Counted from the first letter of the stretch, positions 55,629-64,000 are shown. The stretch: DNA of 64,000 nucleotides from Chelativorans sp. ZYF759 (GCF_012911015.1 NZ_WVVV01000001.1:699304-763303); one strand, 5' to 3'. Program-made: numbers and translations. Notes: generated by a model not told the origin, from the letters alone.

Positions 55629-56132
55629 CTAAGAATTTCCGTCGAGTCTCGCTCTGATCCGCTCCATCTGCTCAATTTCGGAACGTTGCCCGCCGCTGAT
55701 GTTCTCGCAGAGGGAGACAAGCTCCGCATCGGTCAACGCCGCCTCGCGGCACATCAGGATCGCGCCGGAATGATGGGGAATCATCGACTCGATGAACTGG
55801 CGGTCATCGATCAGGGCCTGCGCTCGCGTGGCCGTGAAAGAACCGAGCGTCAGCGCGATGAATGCCACGTAGAGCGCGATGTTGAGAGTTCGTCGGGGGA
55901 ACATGCCCGGCATGGTCGCCAGCATGAATATACCCATGGGCGCCCACATGGTCACGGCCATGTAGAGCATGTTCAGATTGTTCCGAAAGTCGCGGACACC
56001 GTCGATCATCGAGAACATGACGACATACATGACGACGAGGCCGAGCGCCATGTTGATCCAGAACATGAGGTAGGGACGTCCGCCGTGCTTCCCTTGGTGC
56101 GCGTGCCCAGCCTCACCGGAACGATGCGTCAT
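55629..56132 (-). CDS. Membrane-anchored DUF305 protein
   Basis: A 167-residue protein with a His-rich N-terminus (MTHRSGEAGHAHQGKHGGRP), three helices (residues about 25-45, 60-78, 84-101) and a C-terminal DUF305 segment with FIESMIPHHSGAILMCREAAL. The MIPHH motif is a metal-coordinating site of the family, which binds copper or silver in the periplasm (CopM-like). The start at 56132 has GGGAGATTTGAG. Downstream of the second DUF305 gene on the same strand. Confidence 0.8.
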   Translation of the reverse strand: MTHRSGEAGHAHQGKHGGRPYLMFWINMALGLVVMYVVMFSMIDGVRDFRNNLNMLYMAVTMWAPMGIFMLATMPGMFPRRTLNIALYVAFIALTLGSFTATRAQALIDDRQFIESMIPHHSGAILMCREAALTDAELVSLCENISGGQRSEIEQMERIRARLDGNS

Positions 56133-56209
56133 CTCAAATCTCCCGAGATTTGTTATCTGCGGCCAGCCCGATCCTGACGGGCGCCGAACCGTCCATGGCC
56201 TTGCGTGCA

Positions 56210-56238
56210 AAGCGGGCGGAATCGCCACCCGCCCGCTT
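56210..56238 (-). terminator. Hairpin between the two DUF305 genes
   Basis: AAGCGGGCGG (56210-56219) and CCGCCCGCTT (56229-56238), 10 bp with a 9-base loop, in the gap between the genes; read on the minus strand it ends in CTTTG. It could attenuate transcription into the membrane DUF305 gene. Confidence 0.5.
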
Positions 56239-56242
56239 CGCC

Positions 56243-56647
56243 TCAGTTGCCACGTTCCGCGAGCCACCGTCGCATCATCTCGATCTCCGCTTCCTGCGCG
56301 GAGATGACTTCTTCGGCCAGCGCGCGGACCTCGGGGTCTGTTCCGTGGTCCAGCACCACCCGCGCCATGTCGATTGCGCCCTGATGGTGCGGGATCATGC
56401 CGCGCATGAAGTCCACGTCCGCATCGCCGGTATAGTCAATGGCCATATCGGCGTGCATGCGGTCGTTGGCCTCTCTGTAGGCACGAACCGCAGGGTTGTC
56501 GGATTCCGCGCCGGCGGCTTCAGGTGGGTGCCCGCCGTGATCCATATGCGCGCCGTGATCGGCGCCTCCGAGCTGCGATTCAGCGACCGCGAGCCCGGCC
56601 GCGGCCGCAATCGCTCCTGCGATCAGGATGGGCGTGAGCCTGTTCAT
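56243..56647 (-). CDS. Periplasmic DUF305 (CopM-like) protein
   Basis: A 134-residue exported protein (signal [24 protein letters not shown], positions 1-24) with a His-rich spacer [13 protein letters not shown] and a DUF305 core, [23 protein letters not shown]. The MIPHHQ motif with nearby Met and His residues is the likely copper/silver site. It lies downstream of copZ on the same strand and is probably driven by the CueR site at 56902-56918. Confidence 0.85.
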   Translation of the reverse strand: MNRLTPILIAGAIAAAAGLAVAESQLGGADHGAHMDHGGHPPEAAGAESDNPAVRAYREANDRMHADMAIDYTGDADVDFMRGMIPHHQGAIDMARVVLDHGTDPEVRALAEEVISAQEAEIEMMRRWLAERGN

Positions 56648-56660
56648 TGGCGCATCCCGT

Positions 56661-56861
56661 CTAGCCGCCAAGCTGGGCGGCCGGGTAGCCCGCCTGTGCA
56701 AGAGCGGCTTCGAGAACTTCGCGTGGCCGATCGGACGTGACCTCCACCTTCCGGTTGGTCAGGTCCGGCGTCACGGTCGCAGCCGGATCGACGGACTGCA
56801 CGGCTTTGGTGACGCTGCGGACGCAGCCGCCGCACGACATATTCTTGATGTGGAACTGCAT
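56661..56861 (-). CDS. copZ: Cytoplasmic copper chaperone (CopZ-like HMA)
   Basis: A 66-residue heavy-metal-associated domain, [13 protein letters not shown], with the copper motif Cys10/Cys13 (MxCxxC) and a ferredoxin-like fold to the end. Such chaperones deliver Cu(I) to a P1B-ATPase or to a regulator. RBS AGGAGGTT. It is the first gene of the minus-strand arm and stands opposite copA. Confidence 0.9.
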   Translation of the reverse strand: MQFHIKNMSCGGCVRSVTKAVQSVDPAATVTPDLTNRKVEVTSDRPREVLEAALAQAGYPAAQLGG

Positions 56862-56901
56862 GAGAACCTCCTGTTCGTCTCTCATGCCTCTCCAGATGGG
56901 G

Positions 56902-56923
56902 CTTCCCACCGTTGGAAGGTCAA
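56902..56923 (-). promoter_or_regulatory. CueR operator/promoter, minus direction (copZ arm)
   Basis: CTTCC-N7-GGAAG palindrome at 56902-56918, with the minus-strand -35 TTGACC (56923-56918) overlapping it. Counting 19 bases downstream gives the weak -10 CATCTG (56898-56893). An over-long spacer is expected for MerR-family promoters, which need bent DNA for activation. Confidence 0.8.
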
Positions 56924-56949
56924 GGGACAAACAAAAAGAAAAATGCGTA

Positions 56950-56971
56950 TTGACCTTCCCATCGTTGGAAG
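56950..56971 (+). promoter_or_regulatory. CueR operator/promoter, plus direction (copA arm)
   Basis: -35 TTGACC at 56950-56955 and palindrome CTTCC-N7-GGAAG at 56955-56971; a 19-base spacer leads to CACCTT (56975-56980). It repeats the copZ-arm site in mirror image 31 bases away, so both arms answer to CueR. Confidence 0.8.
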
Positions 56972-57018
56972 CCCCACCTTGATGGGCGAATACCGAAACT
57001 CGCCTGCAAGGAACTGTC

Positions 57019-59586
57019 ATGAACGCGCCGCTCAAGGACCACTTTGCCCCGAACGAGGCCATCACCCTCCCGATTGAAGGGATGAGCTGCGCGTCGTGCG
57101 TCGGGCGCGTCGAGAAGGCGTTGAGGGCCGTGCCAGGGGTGGCGGAGGCGAGCGTCAATCTCGCGACGGAGAGGGCCGAGATTGCGTTCACCGTGCCGAC
57201 CGACCGCAGCGCCCTCGTCGCGGCCGTCGAGGATGCAGGCTATTCCGTGCCGTCTGCCACGATCGAGCTTGCCATCGAAGGCATGACTTGCGCGTCATGC
57301 GTTGGCAATGTGGAGCGGGCGCTGAAGGCCGTTCCGGGTGTCGCCGACGCCACCGTCAACCTTGCCACCGAGCGCGCCCAGGTGCGCGGCATGGCTGGCG
57401 CCGCCGAGTTGATCGGTGCGGTGGAGCGGAGCGGATACGTGGCGCGGGCTCTGGATCGCGCCGCGGCGCACGACGGCGAGGCGGACGCGCGCAAGGACCG
57501 CGAGCAGGCGGAACTCAAGCGAGACGTGATCCTGGCGGCTACGCTGACCCTGCCGGTATTCGCGCTGGAGATGGGATCGCACCTCATTCCCGGCGCGCAC
57601 GATCTCATCATGGTGACCATCGGCATGCAGTGGAATTGGTATCTCCAGTTCGCGCTCACGACCATCGTGCTGTTCGTGCCGGGCGTCCGGTTCTACGAGA
57701 AGGGCTTTCCCGCCCTCGTCCGGCTGACACCCGACATGCACTCGCTGGTCGCGGTCGGAACGATGGCCGCCTATGCCTACTCGATGGTCGCGACCTTCGC
57801 GCCTTCGCTGCTGCCGGAAGGCACGATCAACGTCTACTACGAAGCCGCAGCCGTCATCGTCACCCTGATCCTGCTCGGCCGCTTCCTCGAAGCGCGGGCA
57901 AAGGGCCGCACCTCCGAGGCGATCAAGCGCCTCGTCGGCTTGCAGGCCAAGACCGCGCGCGTGCGTCGCGACGGCAAGGCGGTCGAGATCGCTATCGCCG
58001 AGGTCGCGCCCGGCGACGTGGTCGAGGTGAGGCCGGGCGAGCGCGTGCCCGTCGACGGAGAGGTCATGGAGGGCGAAAGCTACGTCGACGAATCCATGAT
58101 CACCGGCGAGCCGATCCCCGTCGCCAAGGAGACGGGAAGCCAGGTCGTAGGAGGCACGGTCAACCAGAAGGGCGCGTTCGCCTTCACCGCGACGGCGGTA
58201 GGCGGTGCGACGGTGCTTTCGCAGATCATCCGCATGGTCGAGCAGGCTCAAGGCTCCAAGCTGCCGATCCAGGCGCTCGTCGACAAGGTGACCATGTATT
58301 TCGTGCCGGCCGTGATCGGCGTCGCATTCCTGACCTTCCTTGTCTGGCTTGCTTTTGGCCCGACGCCGGCGCTGACCTTCGCACTGGTCAATGCCGTCGC
58401 CGTGCTCATCATCGCCTGCCCTTGCGCCATGGGTCTCGCCACGCCGACCTCGATCATGGTCGGGACCGGCCGTGGCGCGGAGATGGGCGTTCTGTTCCGC
58501 AAGGGCGAGGCGCTCCAGCTTCTGAAGGACGCCAGAGTCGTGGCGCTCGACAAGACCGGCACGCTGACCGAGGGCCGGCCGGCGCTGACCGATCTGGAGG
58601 TCGCCGAAGGCTTCGAGCGGAGCGACGTGTTGGCGAAGGTCGCTGCCGTGGAGGCGAAGTCGGAGCATCCGATCGCCCGAGCCATCGTCGAGGCGGCCGA
58701 GGCCGAAGGGATCGCGCTTCCCGCGATCGCCGGCTTCGAGTCCGTCACTGGCTTCGGCGTGAAGGCCGAGGCCGGTGGCGAGCGCATCGAAGTGGGCGCG
58801 GACCGCTACATGATGAAGCTGGGGCTCGACGTGGCGACCTTCGCCGAAACAGCCGCCCGCCTTGGCGACGAGGGCAAGACGCCGCTCTATGCCGCGATCG
58901 GCGGCAGGCTCGCCGCCATCGTCGCGGTCGCCGATCCCGTCAAGGAGACCACGCCGCAGGCCATCGCCGCGCTGCACGATCTTGGGCTCAAGGTCGCGAT
59001 GATCACCGGCGACAACAGGCGCACCGCCGACGCCATCGCCAAACGGCTTGGCATCGATCATGTGATCGCCGAGGTGCTGCCCGAGGGCAAGGTCGAGACC
59101 GTGAAGGCTTTGAAAGCCGAGCACGGCAAGCTTGCCTTCGTCGGCGACGGCATCAACGACGCCCCGGCGCTGGCCGAAGCCGATGTCGGCATCGCCATCG
59201 GCACGGGCACCGACATCGCCATTGAGGCGGCCGACGTGGTGCTGATGTCCGGCAGCCTCAAGGGTGTGCCCAATGCCATCGCTCTGTCGAAGGGAACGAT
59301 CCGCAACATCAGGCAGAACCTGTTCTGGGCCTTCGCCTACAACACGGCGCTGATCCCGGTCGCGGCCGGTGTCCTCTACCCGGCCTTCGGCATCCTCCTC
59401 TCGCCGGTGCTTGCGGCCGGCGCGATGGCGCTGTCCTCGGTCTTCGTGCTCGGCAACGCATTGCGCCTTCGTGGATGGCAGCCGCCAATGGAAGCCGTGG
59501 CCGGCGGAGCCAGCGCGGTCGCGCGGTCTCCGGGTTCGGCCGTGACTGGCGACGAGCTTTCGAGAACGGAAAGGAGCGCGGCATGA
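57019..59586 (+). CDS. copA: Copper-exporting P1B-type ATPase (CopA)
   Basis: Exports Cu(I)/Ag(I) from the cytoplasm, 855 residues. Two N-terminal HMA domains with CxxC at Cys24/Cys27 and Cys91/Cys94; the transmembrane CPC at Cys467-Pro468-Cys469; the actuator TGE region; phosphorylated Asp511 (DKTGT); SEHPIAR; and Mg-binding Asp710 ([10 protein letters not shown]). Eight helices are inferred. It leads the plus arm and overlaps cueR by four bases (ATGA). Confidence 0.96.
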   Translation: MNAPLKDHFAPNEAITLPIEGMSCASCVGRVEKALRAVPGVAEASVNLATERAEIAFTVPTDRSALVAAVEDAGYSVPSATIELAIEGMTCASCVGNVERALKAVPGVADATVNLATERAQVRGMAGAAELIGAVERSGYVARALDRAAAHDGEADARKDREQAELKRDVILAATLTLPVFALEMGSHLIPGAHDLIMVTIGMQWNWYLQFALTTIVLFVPGVRFYEKGFPALVRLTPDMHSLVAVGTMAAYAYSMVATFAPSLLPEGTINVYYEAAAVIVTLILLGRFLEARAKGRTSEAIKRLVGLQAKTARVRRDGKAVEIAIAEVAPGDVVEVRPGERVPVDGEVMEGESYVDESMITGEPIPVAKETGSQVVGGTVNQKGAFAFTATAVGGATVLSQIIRMVEQAQGSKLPIQALVDKVTMYFVPAVIGVAFLTFLVWLAFGPTPALTFALVNAVAVLIIACPCAMGLATPTSIMVGTGRGAEMGVLFRKGEALQLLKDARVVALDKTGTLTEGRPALTDLEVAEGFERSDVLAKVAAVEAKSEHPIARAIVEAAEAEGIALPAIAGFESVTGFGVKAEAGGERIEVGADRYMMKLGLDVATFAETAARLGDEGKTPLYAAIGGRLAAIVAVADPVKETTPQAIAALHDLGLKVAMITGDNRRTADAIAKRLGIDHVIAEVLPEGKVETVKALKAEHGKLAFVGDGINDAPALAEADVGIAIGTGTDIAIEAADVVLMSGSLKGVPNAIALSKGTIRNIRQNLFWAFAYNTALIPVAAGVLYPAFGILLSPVLAAGAMALSSVFVLGNALRLRGWQPPMEAVAGGASAVARSPGSAVTGDELSRTERSAA

Positions 59587-60029
59587 ATATTGGCGAAGCG
59601 GCACGCGCCTCGGGCGTCAGTGCAAAGATGATCCGCTACTACGAGCAGACGGGCCTGATCCCGCCAGCCGATCGCACGGCGTCGGGCTACCGGGACTATT
59701 CCGAAACGGACGTGCATATGCTGCGCTTCATTCGGAGATCGCGCGATCTTGGCTTTTCGGTCGCGGAGATCAACGACCTGCTCGGGCTTTGGCGAGACCG
59801 CGGCCGGCAAAGCGCAGACGTCAAGCGCATAGCGCTGGCCCGCATCGAGGACCTGCGCCGCAAGATCGACGAGATGGAGCAAATGGCTGCGACGCTGGAG
59901 CACCTGGCGTCCTGCTGCGCAGGCGACAATCGGCCGGACTGCCCCATTCTTGCCGACCTCGAAAACCCCACGGACACCGATGAAGAGCCGAAGCGGCCTC
60001 GCGGAGCGATAGACACGCGCCTGCAATGA
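59583..60029 (+). CDS. cueR: CueR-type MerR-family copper regulator
   Basis: A 148-residue activator. The winged HTH starts [20 protein letters not shown], and the metal loop has Cys112 and Cys120 ([10 protein letters not shown]) with Ser77, the same residues and numbering used by E. coli CueR to bind Cu(I), Ag(I) or Au(I). A C-terminal extension of about 20 residues ([12 protein letters not shown]) is charged. It is coupled to copA by a 4-base overlap, so copper activation should feed back. Confidence 0.93.
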   Translation: MNIGEAARASGVSAKMIRYYEQTGLIPPADRTASGYRDYSETDVHMLRFIRRSRDLGFSVAEINDLLGLWRDRGRQSADVKRIALARIEDLRRKIDEMEQMAATLEHLASCCAGDNRPDCPILADLENPTDTDEEPKRPRGAIDTRLQ

Positions 60030-60065
60030 CCGGCAGGCACACACCATTTGAATGGAGATCGAAAA

Positions 60066-60530
60066 ATGACAGAGCTGTCCCGTCGAAAAGTGCTTGGTCT
60101 TGCCGCGATCGGCCTCGGCGCATCTGTGGCGGTCGGCATTCCCCGGTTTGCGGTCGCTTCCCAACCCACGATTGACGTCGCGCGCTCCCCGAGCTGCGGC
60201 TGCTGCGGGGACTGGATCGACCATATGCGCGCGGCCGGCTTTACGGTGAACGACAGGCTGATCGACGATCTCGCGCCTCTCAAGGCGCAGCTCGGTGTGC
60301 CCGCCGATCTGCAATCGTGCCACACCGGGATCGTCGAGGGCTATGCTATCGAGGGCCATGTTCCAGCCGAGGATGTGCTTCGCCTCCTGCGCGAGCGACC
60401 GTCCGCGACCGGCCTTGCAGTGCCCGGCATGCCGCTCGGCTCTCCCGGCATGGAGGTCGGCGGACAGACGGAACCCTACGAGGTGATCCTTTTCAGCGCG
60501 TCGGGCCGGGACGTCTTCGCCCGCCACTGA
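60066..60530 (+). CDS. Exported DUF411 metal-binding protein
   Basis: A 154-residue protein with a twin-arginine-like signal SRRKVLGLAA at the N-terminus, then the mature DUF411 domain with SPSCGCCGDW (cysteines 44, 46, 47 by count), LQSCHTGIV and YAIEGHVPAEDV. DUF411 proteins are metal-binding and recur in copper/silver resistance clusters. Periplasmic location is inferred from the signal. It follows cueR by 36 bases. Confidence 0.85.
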   Translation: MTELSRRKVLGLAAIGLGASVAVGIPRFAVASQPTIDVARSPSCGCCGDWIDHMRAAGFTVNDRLIDDLAPLKAQLGVPADLQSCHTGIVEGYAIEGHVPAEDVLRLLRERPSATGLAVPGMPLGSPGMEVGGQTEPYEVILFSASGRDVFARH

Positions 60531-60542
60531 GCTTGCTGCCTC

Positions 60543-61895
60543 ATGTTGTCCGTCCTCTCCAATCGCACCTATCGGCATCTGTTCGCCGCCCAGGTTCTCT
60601 CGTTGATCGGAACGGGGCTGACGACGGTGGCGCTCGGTCTTCTTGCCTATGAGCTTGCCGGCGCCGACGCGGGACAGGTTCTCGGCATCGCGCTCGCCAT
60701 CAAGATGATCGCCTATGTGGGGGTCTCGCCCTTTGCCGGTGCGCTCGCGGGTCTCTTGCCGCGGCGTGGCCTGCTGGTGGGCCTCGACGTCGTGCGGGCC
60801 GGCATGGTGCTGCTTCTGCCGTTCGTCACCGAGGTCTGGCAGATCTATGTGCTGGTCTTTCTTTTCCAGTCCTGCTCGGCAGCCTTCACGCCAACCTTCC
60901 AGGCGACGATCCCCGACATCCTGCCGGTCGAGGAGGAGTATACGACGGCGCTGTCGCTCTCGCGGCTTGCCTATGATCTTGAGTCCTTGCTGAGCCCGCT
61001 CCTGGCCGCGCTGGCGCTGACGGTCATTGGTTTTCATTGGCTGTTCGTCGGCAACGCCATCGGCTTCCTCGCATCCGGGCTGCTGGTGCTCTCTGTTGGC
61101 CTGCCTATGGCGAAATCGGTCCAGCGTCCCTTCATGGAGCGGCTGACGCGTGGAAGCTGGATCTACTTCGCCACGCCGCGCCTGCGCGGTCTTCTGGCGC
61201 TGAGTTTCGCTGCCGCGGCTTCGGGCGCGATGGTGATCGTCAACACGGTGGTGATCGTGCGCGCGGGCTTTGGCGGAAGCGAAGGCGACGTCGCATGGTT
61301 TTTCGCGGCCTACGGAGCGGGCTCGATGGCCGTCGCGCTCGCCTTGCCGATGTTGCTCCAGGGCGGCTCCCCTCGCGGCGTGATGATCGGCGGGGCGGCC
61401 ATCCTCCCGGTGCTGCTCTTGGTCGCCGCGATCCATCCGACGTGGTGGACGATCATTTCCGTGTGGGCACTGCTCGGCGCCGGCGCCTCGGCGATCATGA
61501 CGCCGGCCGGCATCCTGCTTCGCCGCTCCGCCCATCCGGAGGACAGGCCCTCCCTGTTCGCGGCCCAGTTCGCTCTCTCGCATGCCGGCTGGCTGGTCAC
61601 CTACCCGCTGGCCGGGTGGCTCGGAGGGAATGTCGGGATGACGGCGGCTTTCCTCGTCATGGGTGCAGGAGCCGCGGCGGGCGCGGTTGCAGCGATGATC
61701 CTGTGGCCGAGCCACGATCCGGGCATCATCGAGCACACCCATGAGGAGATCGAGCATAGCCACCCTCTGGAGGCTGGTGCCGATCATGCTCCACCGATCG
61801 CTGCGCGTAACGGGGTATCGCACCGCCACGCGGCCATCCGCCACGCGCACCCCTTCGTCATCGACGATCACCATCCGGTCTGGCCGCGACCTTGA
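60543..61895 (+). CDS. MFS exporter with His-rich cytoplasmic tail (NreB-like)
   Basis: A 450-residue major facilitator with twelve helices; NRTYRHLFAAQVLSLIGTGL begins it. The final 53 residues, from HTHEEIEHSHP to the end, hold eleven His and end RHAHPFVIDDHHPVWP, recalling the metal-binding tail of the nickel exporter NreB. In this operon it probably exports a heavy metal; nickel, copper or cobalt cannot be told from sequence. Starts 12 bases after DUF411. Confidence 0.85.
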   Translation: MLSVLSNRTYRHLFAAQVLSLIGTGLTTVALGLLAYELAGADAGQVLGIALAIKMIAYVGVSPFAGALAGLLPRRGLLVGLDVVRAGMVLLLPFVTEVWQIYVLVFLFQSCSAAFTPTFQATIPDILPVEEEYTTALSLSRLAYDLESLLSPLLAALALTVIGFHWLFVGNAIGFLASGLLVLSVGLPMAKSVQRPFMERLTRGSWIYFATPRLRGLLALSFAAAASGAMVIVNTVVIVRAGFGGSEGDVAWFFAAYGAGSMAVALALPMLLQGGSPRGVMIGGAAILPVLLLVAAIHPTWWTIISVWALLGAGASAIMTPAGILLRRSAHPEDRPSLFAAQFALSHAGWLVTYPLAGWLGGNVGMTAAFLVMGAGAAAGAVAAMILWPSHDPGIIEHTHEEIEHSHPLEAGADHAPPIAARNGVSHRHAAIRHAHPFVIDDHHPVWPRP

Positions 61896-61928
61896 CCGGC
61901 AAGAACGAACAAACGACAGGAGGATGAG

Positions 61929-62687
61929 ATGACATCCCTCACGGCCGGAAAGACGGCGACGCTCTATCGCCTTTCGACCCCGGACCATCTGTGCCCCTAC
62001 GGGCTGAAGACGAAAGCCTTTCTCGAACGGCAAGGGTTTGCTGTCGAGGACCACCTGCTCACCTCGCGGGCCGAGGCCGACCGCTTCATGGCCGAGCATG
62101 ATGTGAAGACCACACCGCAGGTCTTCGTCGGCGGCGAGCGGATCGGCGGCTACGACGACACCCGCGCGCATTTCGGGAAGCCTCTGCGCGGCAAGGACGA
62201 GACGACCTACCAGCCGGTGATCGCGCTGTTCGGCGTGGCCTTCCTGATGGGCCTCGCGGTGAGCTGGGTCGCGTTCGGCACGATCTTCGACTTCCATGCG
62301 ATCGAGTTCTTCATCGCCATCGCCATGTGCCTGCTTGGAATCCAGAAGCTTCAGGACGTTGAGAGCTTCTCCACCATGTTCCTGAACTACGACCTGCTCG
62401 GCCGGCGCTACGTGCCCTACGCGTATTTCTATCCCTTCGGCGAGACGCTGGCGGGCGTGCTGATGCTGGCGGGAGCGCTCCTGTGGATCGCCTCGCCGGT
62501 CGCGCTGTTCATCGGCACGGTTGGAGCGGTCTCGGTGTTCAAGGCGGTCTATATCGACGGGCGCAAGCTCAAATGCGCATGCGTCGGCGGCAACAGCAAT
62601 GTGCCGCTCGGCTTCGTGTCGCTGACCGAAAACCTCATCATGATCGCCATGGCGATCTGGATGCCGCTGCGCATGGGCTGGATGTAG
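61929..62687 (+). CDS. Glutaredoxin-MauE membrane fusion protein
   Basis: Residues 1-90 are a glutaredoxin domain with a monothiol-type site (CPYG, Cys22; no second Cys) and the glutathione-binding TTPQVFVGGERIGGYDD. From about 105 to 252 four helices form a MauE/DoxX-like domain with a CxC in KCACVGGNSNVPLG. MauE-type domains move electrons or metal-thiol partners through the membrane in other systems. Fusion suggests redox transport linked to copper maturation. Ribosome site GACAGGAGGATG. Function is inferred. Confidence 0.8.
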   Translation: MTSLTAGKTATLYRLSTPDHLCPYGLKTKAFLERQGFAVEDHLLTSRAEADRFMAEHDVKTTPQVFVGGERIGGYDDTRAHFGKPLRGKDETTYQPVIALFGVAFLMGLAVSWVAFGTIFDFHAIEFFIAIAMCLLGIQKLQDVESFSTMFLNYDLLGRRYVPYAYFYPFGETLAGVLMLAGALLWIASPVALFIGTVGAVSVFKAVYIDGRKLKCACVGGNSNVPLGFVSLTENLIMIAMAIWMPLRMGWM

Positions 62688-62807
62688 TTGGGAACATACG
62701 GCGACGCGCCCGAAATACTCAGTTTTTCGATCTTTAACCTGCATCAACGATCGCTCGTCGCTCCGCGGCAATCCTGTGGGCGTCCCGCAGTGCCCTACAA
62801 TGGAGCG

Positions 62808-63017
62808 ATGGCAATGTCAGAGACTGAAACTGCACCGACAGGCGAGCTGGTCCACGTCAGAATCGAGCAACGGGCCTACCAGATTTGGGAGGACGAAGGC
62901 TGCCCAACCGGCTGCGAACTCGACCATTGGCTGCGTGCCGAGTCGGAGATTGCCGCAGGAGAAGCAGCACCTGAGCTGGAAGCAGTGGAGAGTGCGGGTT
63001 CCAAGAAAAAGACCTGA
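62808..63017 (+). CDS. DUF2934 protein
   Basis: A 69-residue protein with the family core ELVHVRIEQRAYQIWEDEGCPTG, then HWLRAESEI. Its length and I-x-x-x-AY-x-IWE-x-EG motif fit DUF2934, which is common on alphaproteobacterial accessory elements. GGAG lies 8 bases before the ATG. Function unknown. Confidence 0.85.
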   Translation: MAMSETETAPTGELVHVRIEQRAYQIWEDEGCPTGCELDHWLRAESEIAAGEAAPELEAVESAGSKKKT

Positions 63018-63165
63018 GACGTGCGGCCCACGCCGAGAACTTCGCCGCTTTCAATTCTTCGGCTGAAGGGGAACTTGTTCCCGTCGACGAGTGGCCGGCA
63101 CACGATGAGGCGTGCGCGGCCGCTCATAAGTCAGCGCGCGAACCAGATCGAATCGGGGATGCCAA

Positions 63166-64000
63166 GTGAACTTCTTCGAGCGCTCCGTGCGCCGTGCACG
63201 GATCGCCTATTTCTCAATGGAGATCGCGCTGCGGCCGGAGGTCCACACCTACAGCGGCGGGCTGGGCGTTCTGGCCGGCGATACCGCCCGAACCGCCGCC
63301 GATCTGGACCTGCCGATGGTCTTCGTAACTCTGCTGAGCAAGCAGGGCTATGTCCATCAGGAGATCTCGTCCGACGGCGCGCAGGCAAACCGACCCGATC
63401 CTTGGTCGCCTGCGGACTGGGCAGAACCTCTCCCGAACATGGTCGCCGTGCGGATTGCCGGACGGGACGTGTGGATTCGGCCTTGGCTCTATCGTGTTGA
63501 ATGCCCGCTTGGCCACGCGATCCCGGTCCTGTTGCTCGATACCGACCTGCAAGAAAATGAGCCGGCAGACAGGCGCATCACCGATGTTCTTTACGGCGGT
63601 GACGACGCGTATCGCCTGAAGCAAGAGATCGTCCTGGGAATCGGCGGCCAGCTTATCCTCCGGGCGCTGGGTTTCGAGATCGAGAAATTCCACCTTAACG
63701 AGGGCCACGCTGCGCTGTTGACTTTGCCGCTCTTGCGGGAGGCAGCACTACGCGACGGCGATCAATCATCGTCTTCGCTGCGATATGATACCGGCGCAGT
63801 CCGTCGACGCTGCGTCTTCACGACCCATACGCCCGTCGATGCCGGCTTCGACAGGTTCGACTACGACCTTGTGCGTGACACCCTTGGCGACTACGTCGAA
63901 CTCGAAACGCTCAAGGCATTGGCCGGCCCGGCGCGTCTGAACATGACTCAACTTGCGCTCAACCTCAGCGGCTATGTGAACGGCGTCGCGCGGCGTCATG
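63166..64000 (+). CDS. Alpha-glucan phosphorylase, N-terminal part
   Basis: Cleaves glycogen or maltodextrin to glucose-1-phosphate; PLP-dependent. The GTG at 63166 opens RRARIAYFSMEIALRPEVHTYSGGLGVLAGD, a hallmark (positions 9-39; quoted partly). KFHLNEGHAALLTLPLLRE and FTTHTPVDAGFDRF, with the His of the substrate loop, fit the TIGR02094 class. The gene is cut by the window end after about 278 residues. Its place on the copper island is unexplained. Confidence 0.88.
   Translation, partial: MNFFERSVRRARIAYFSMEIALRPEVHTYSGGLGVLAGDTARTAADLDLPMVFVTLLSKQGYVHQEISSDGAQANRPDPWSPADWAEPLPNMVAVRIAGRDVWIRPWLYRVECPLGHAIPVLLLDTDLQENEPADRRITDVLYGGDDAYRLKQEIVLGIGGQLILRALGFEIEKFHLNEGHAALLTLPLLREAALRDGDQSSSSLRYDTGAVRRRCVFTTHTPVDAGFDRFDYDLVRDTLGDYVELETLKALAGPARLNMTQLALNLSGYVNGVARRH

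Larger units (their letters stand above)
53908..64000. mobile_element. Probable genomic island inserted in tRNA-Leu, right end outside window
   Basis: Gene content changes abruptly after the broken tRNA: from conserved dsbB-yqaA to copper-resistance and unknown genes with two DUF305 proteins, DUF411, DUF2934 and an alpha-glucan phosphorylase. No integrase or transposase is visible up to base 64000, so the element's nature and right boundary cannot be given. The left boundary is set by the tRNA break. Confidence 0.55.

Noticed and set aside
59376-62771. A 1,131-codon open frame on the minus strand
   Set aside because: It is the antisense shadow of copA, cueR, DUF411, MFS and glutaredoxin-MauE, all of which have clear motifs. 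Long antisense frames are common in this GC-rich codon usage.

Overview
The window is about 64 kb of GC-rich DNA from an alphaproteobacterium. Gene content and order point to the Hyphomicrobiales (Rhizobiales), probably a Phyllobacteriaceae-like genus. The markers are a roughly 1,590-residue NAD-glutamate dehydrogenase, an EtfBA/3-hydroxybutyryl-CoA dehydrogenase run next to a PduO-type adenosyltransferase, argH-lipoprotein-lysA followed by a DUF4175 protein, a GGAAC-N16-CGTT (EcfG-type) promoter, a TGA-N9-TCA (RirA-type) iron box, and two large branched-chain-type ABC clusters. The assignment rests on protein resemblance read by eye, not on a search.

Positions 1-9600 hold housekeeping and energy genes: an AlkA-type glycosylase (cut by the window edge), gluQ, a DMT exporter, a YihY membrane protein, an SDR, a HIG1 protein, a corrinoid adenosyltransferase, a rhomboid protease, etfB-etfA, a 3-hydroxyacyl-CoA dehydrogenase, then tRNA-Ala(CGC) and tRNA-Gly(GCC). 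Positions 9700-13000 hold an iron/heme uptake pair: a TonB-dependent heme receptor behind a candidate RirA box, and a DUF2218-siderophore-interacting-protein fusion. Positions 13295-18471 hold the first branched-chain-type ABC system (binding protein, livG, livF, livH, livM), closed by a strong terminator.

Positions 18504-42967 are mostly core metabolism and cell envelope: TlpA thioredoxin, argH, an LptM-like lipoprotein, lysA, a DUF4175 protein, an orphan HisKA_2 histidine kinase, asd, yggT/DUF167, typA, a glyoxalase-fold protein, a peroxidase-related protein, the giant glutamate dehydrogenase, beta-carbonic anhydrase, DUF429, pdxY, GNAT, ppa and two unknown envelope proteins. Positions 43119-47829 hold a second, separate liv-type ABC operon with a Tat-exported binding protein. 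Positions 47831-53724 hold ytoQ behind a hairpin that can cover its Shine-Dalgarno, a diacylglycerol-kinase-type lipid kinase, a stress-promoter-driven PRC-barrel protein, an mhqO/mhqD-like dioxygenase-hydrolase-GNAT operon, dsbB and a DedA-like yqaA.

At 53869 a tRNA-Leu(CAA) gene with a good promoter is cut off exactly in its anticodon loop. From there to the window end I see accessory DNA: a second, intact tRNA-Leu(CAA), a TetR-controlled membrane pair with a His-rich mini-protein carrying an in-frame amber codon, and a copper-handling module arranged divergently around two back-to-back CueR operators. One arm has copZ, a periplasmic DUF305 protein and a membrane DUF305 protein. The other has copA, cueR, DUF411, an MFS exporter with a His-rich tail and a glutaredoxin-MauE fusion, followed by DUF2934 and the start of an alpha-glucan phosphorylase. 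This is the most interesting part of the window: a probable genomic island inserted into tRNA-Leu that detoxifies periplasmic and cytoplasmic copper.
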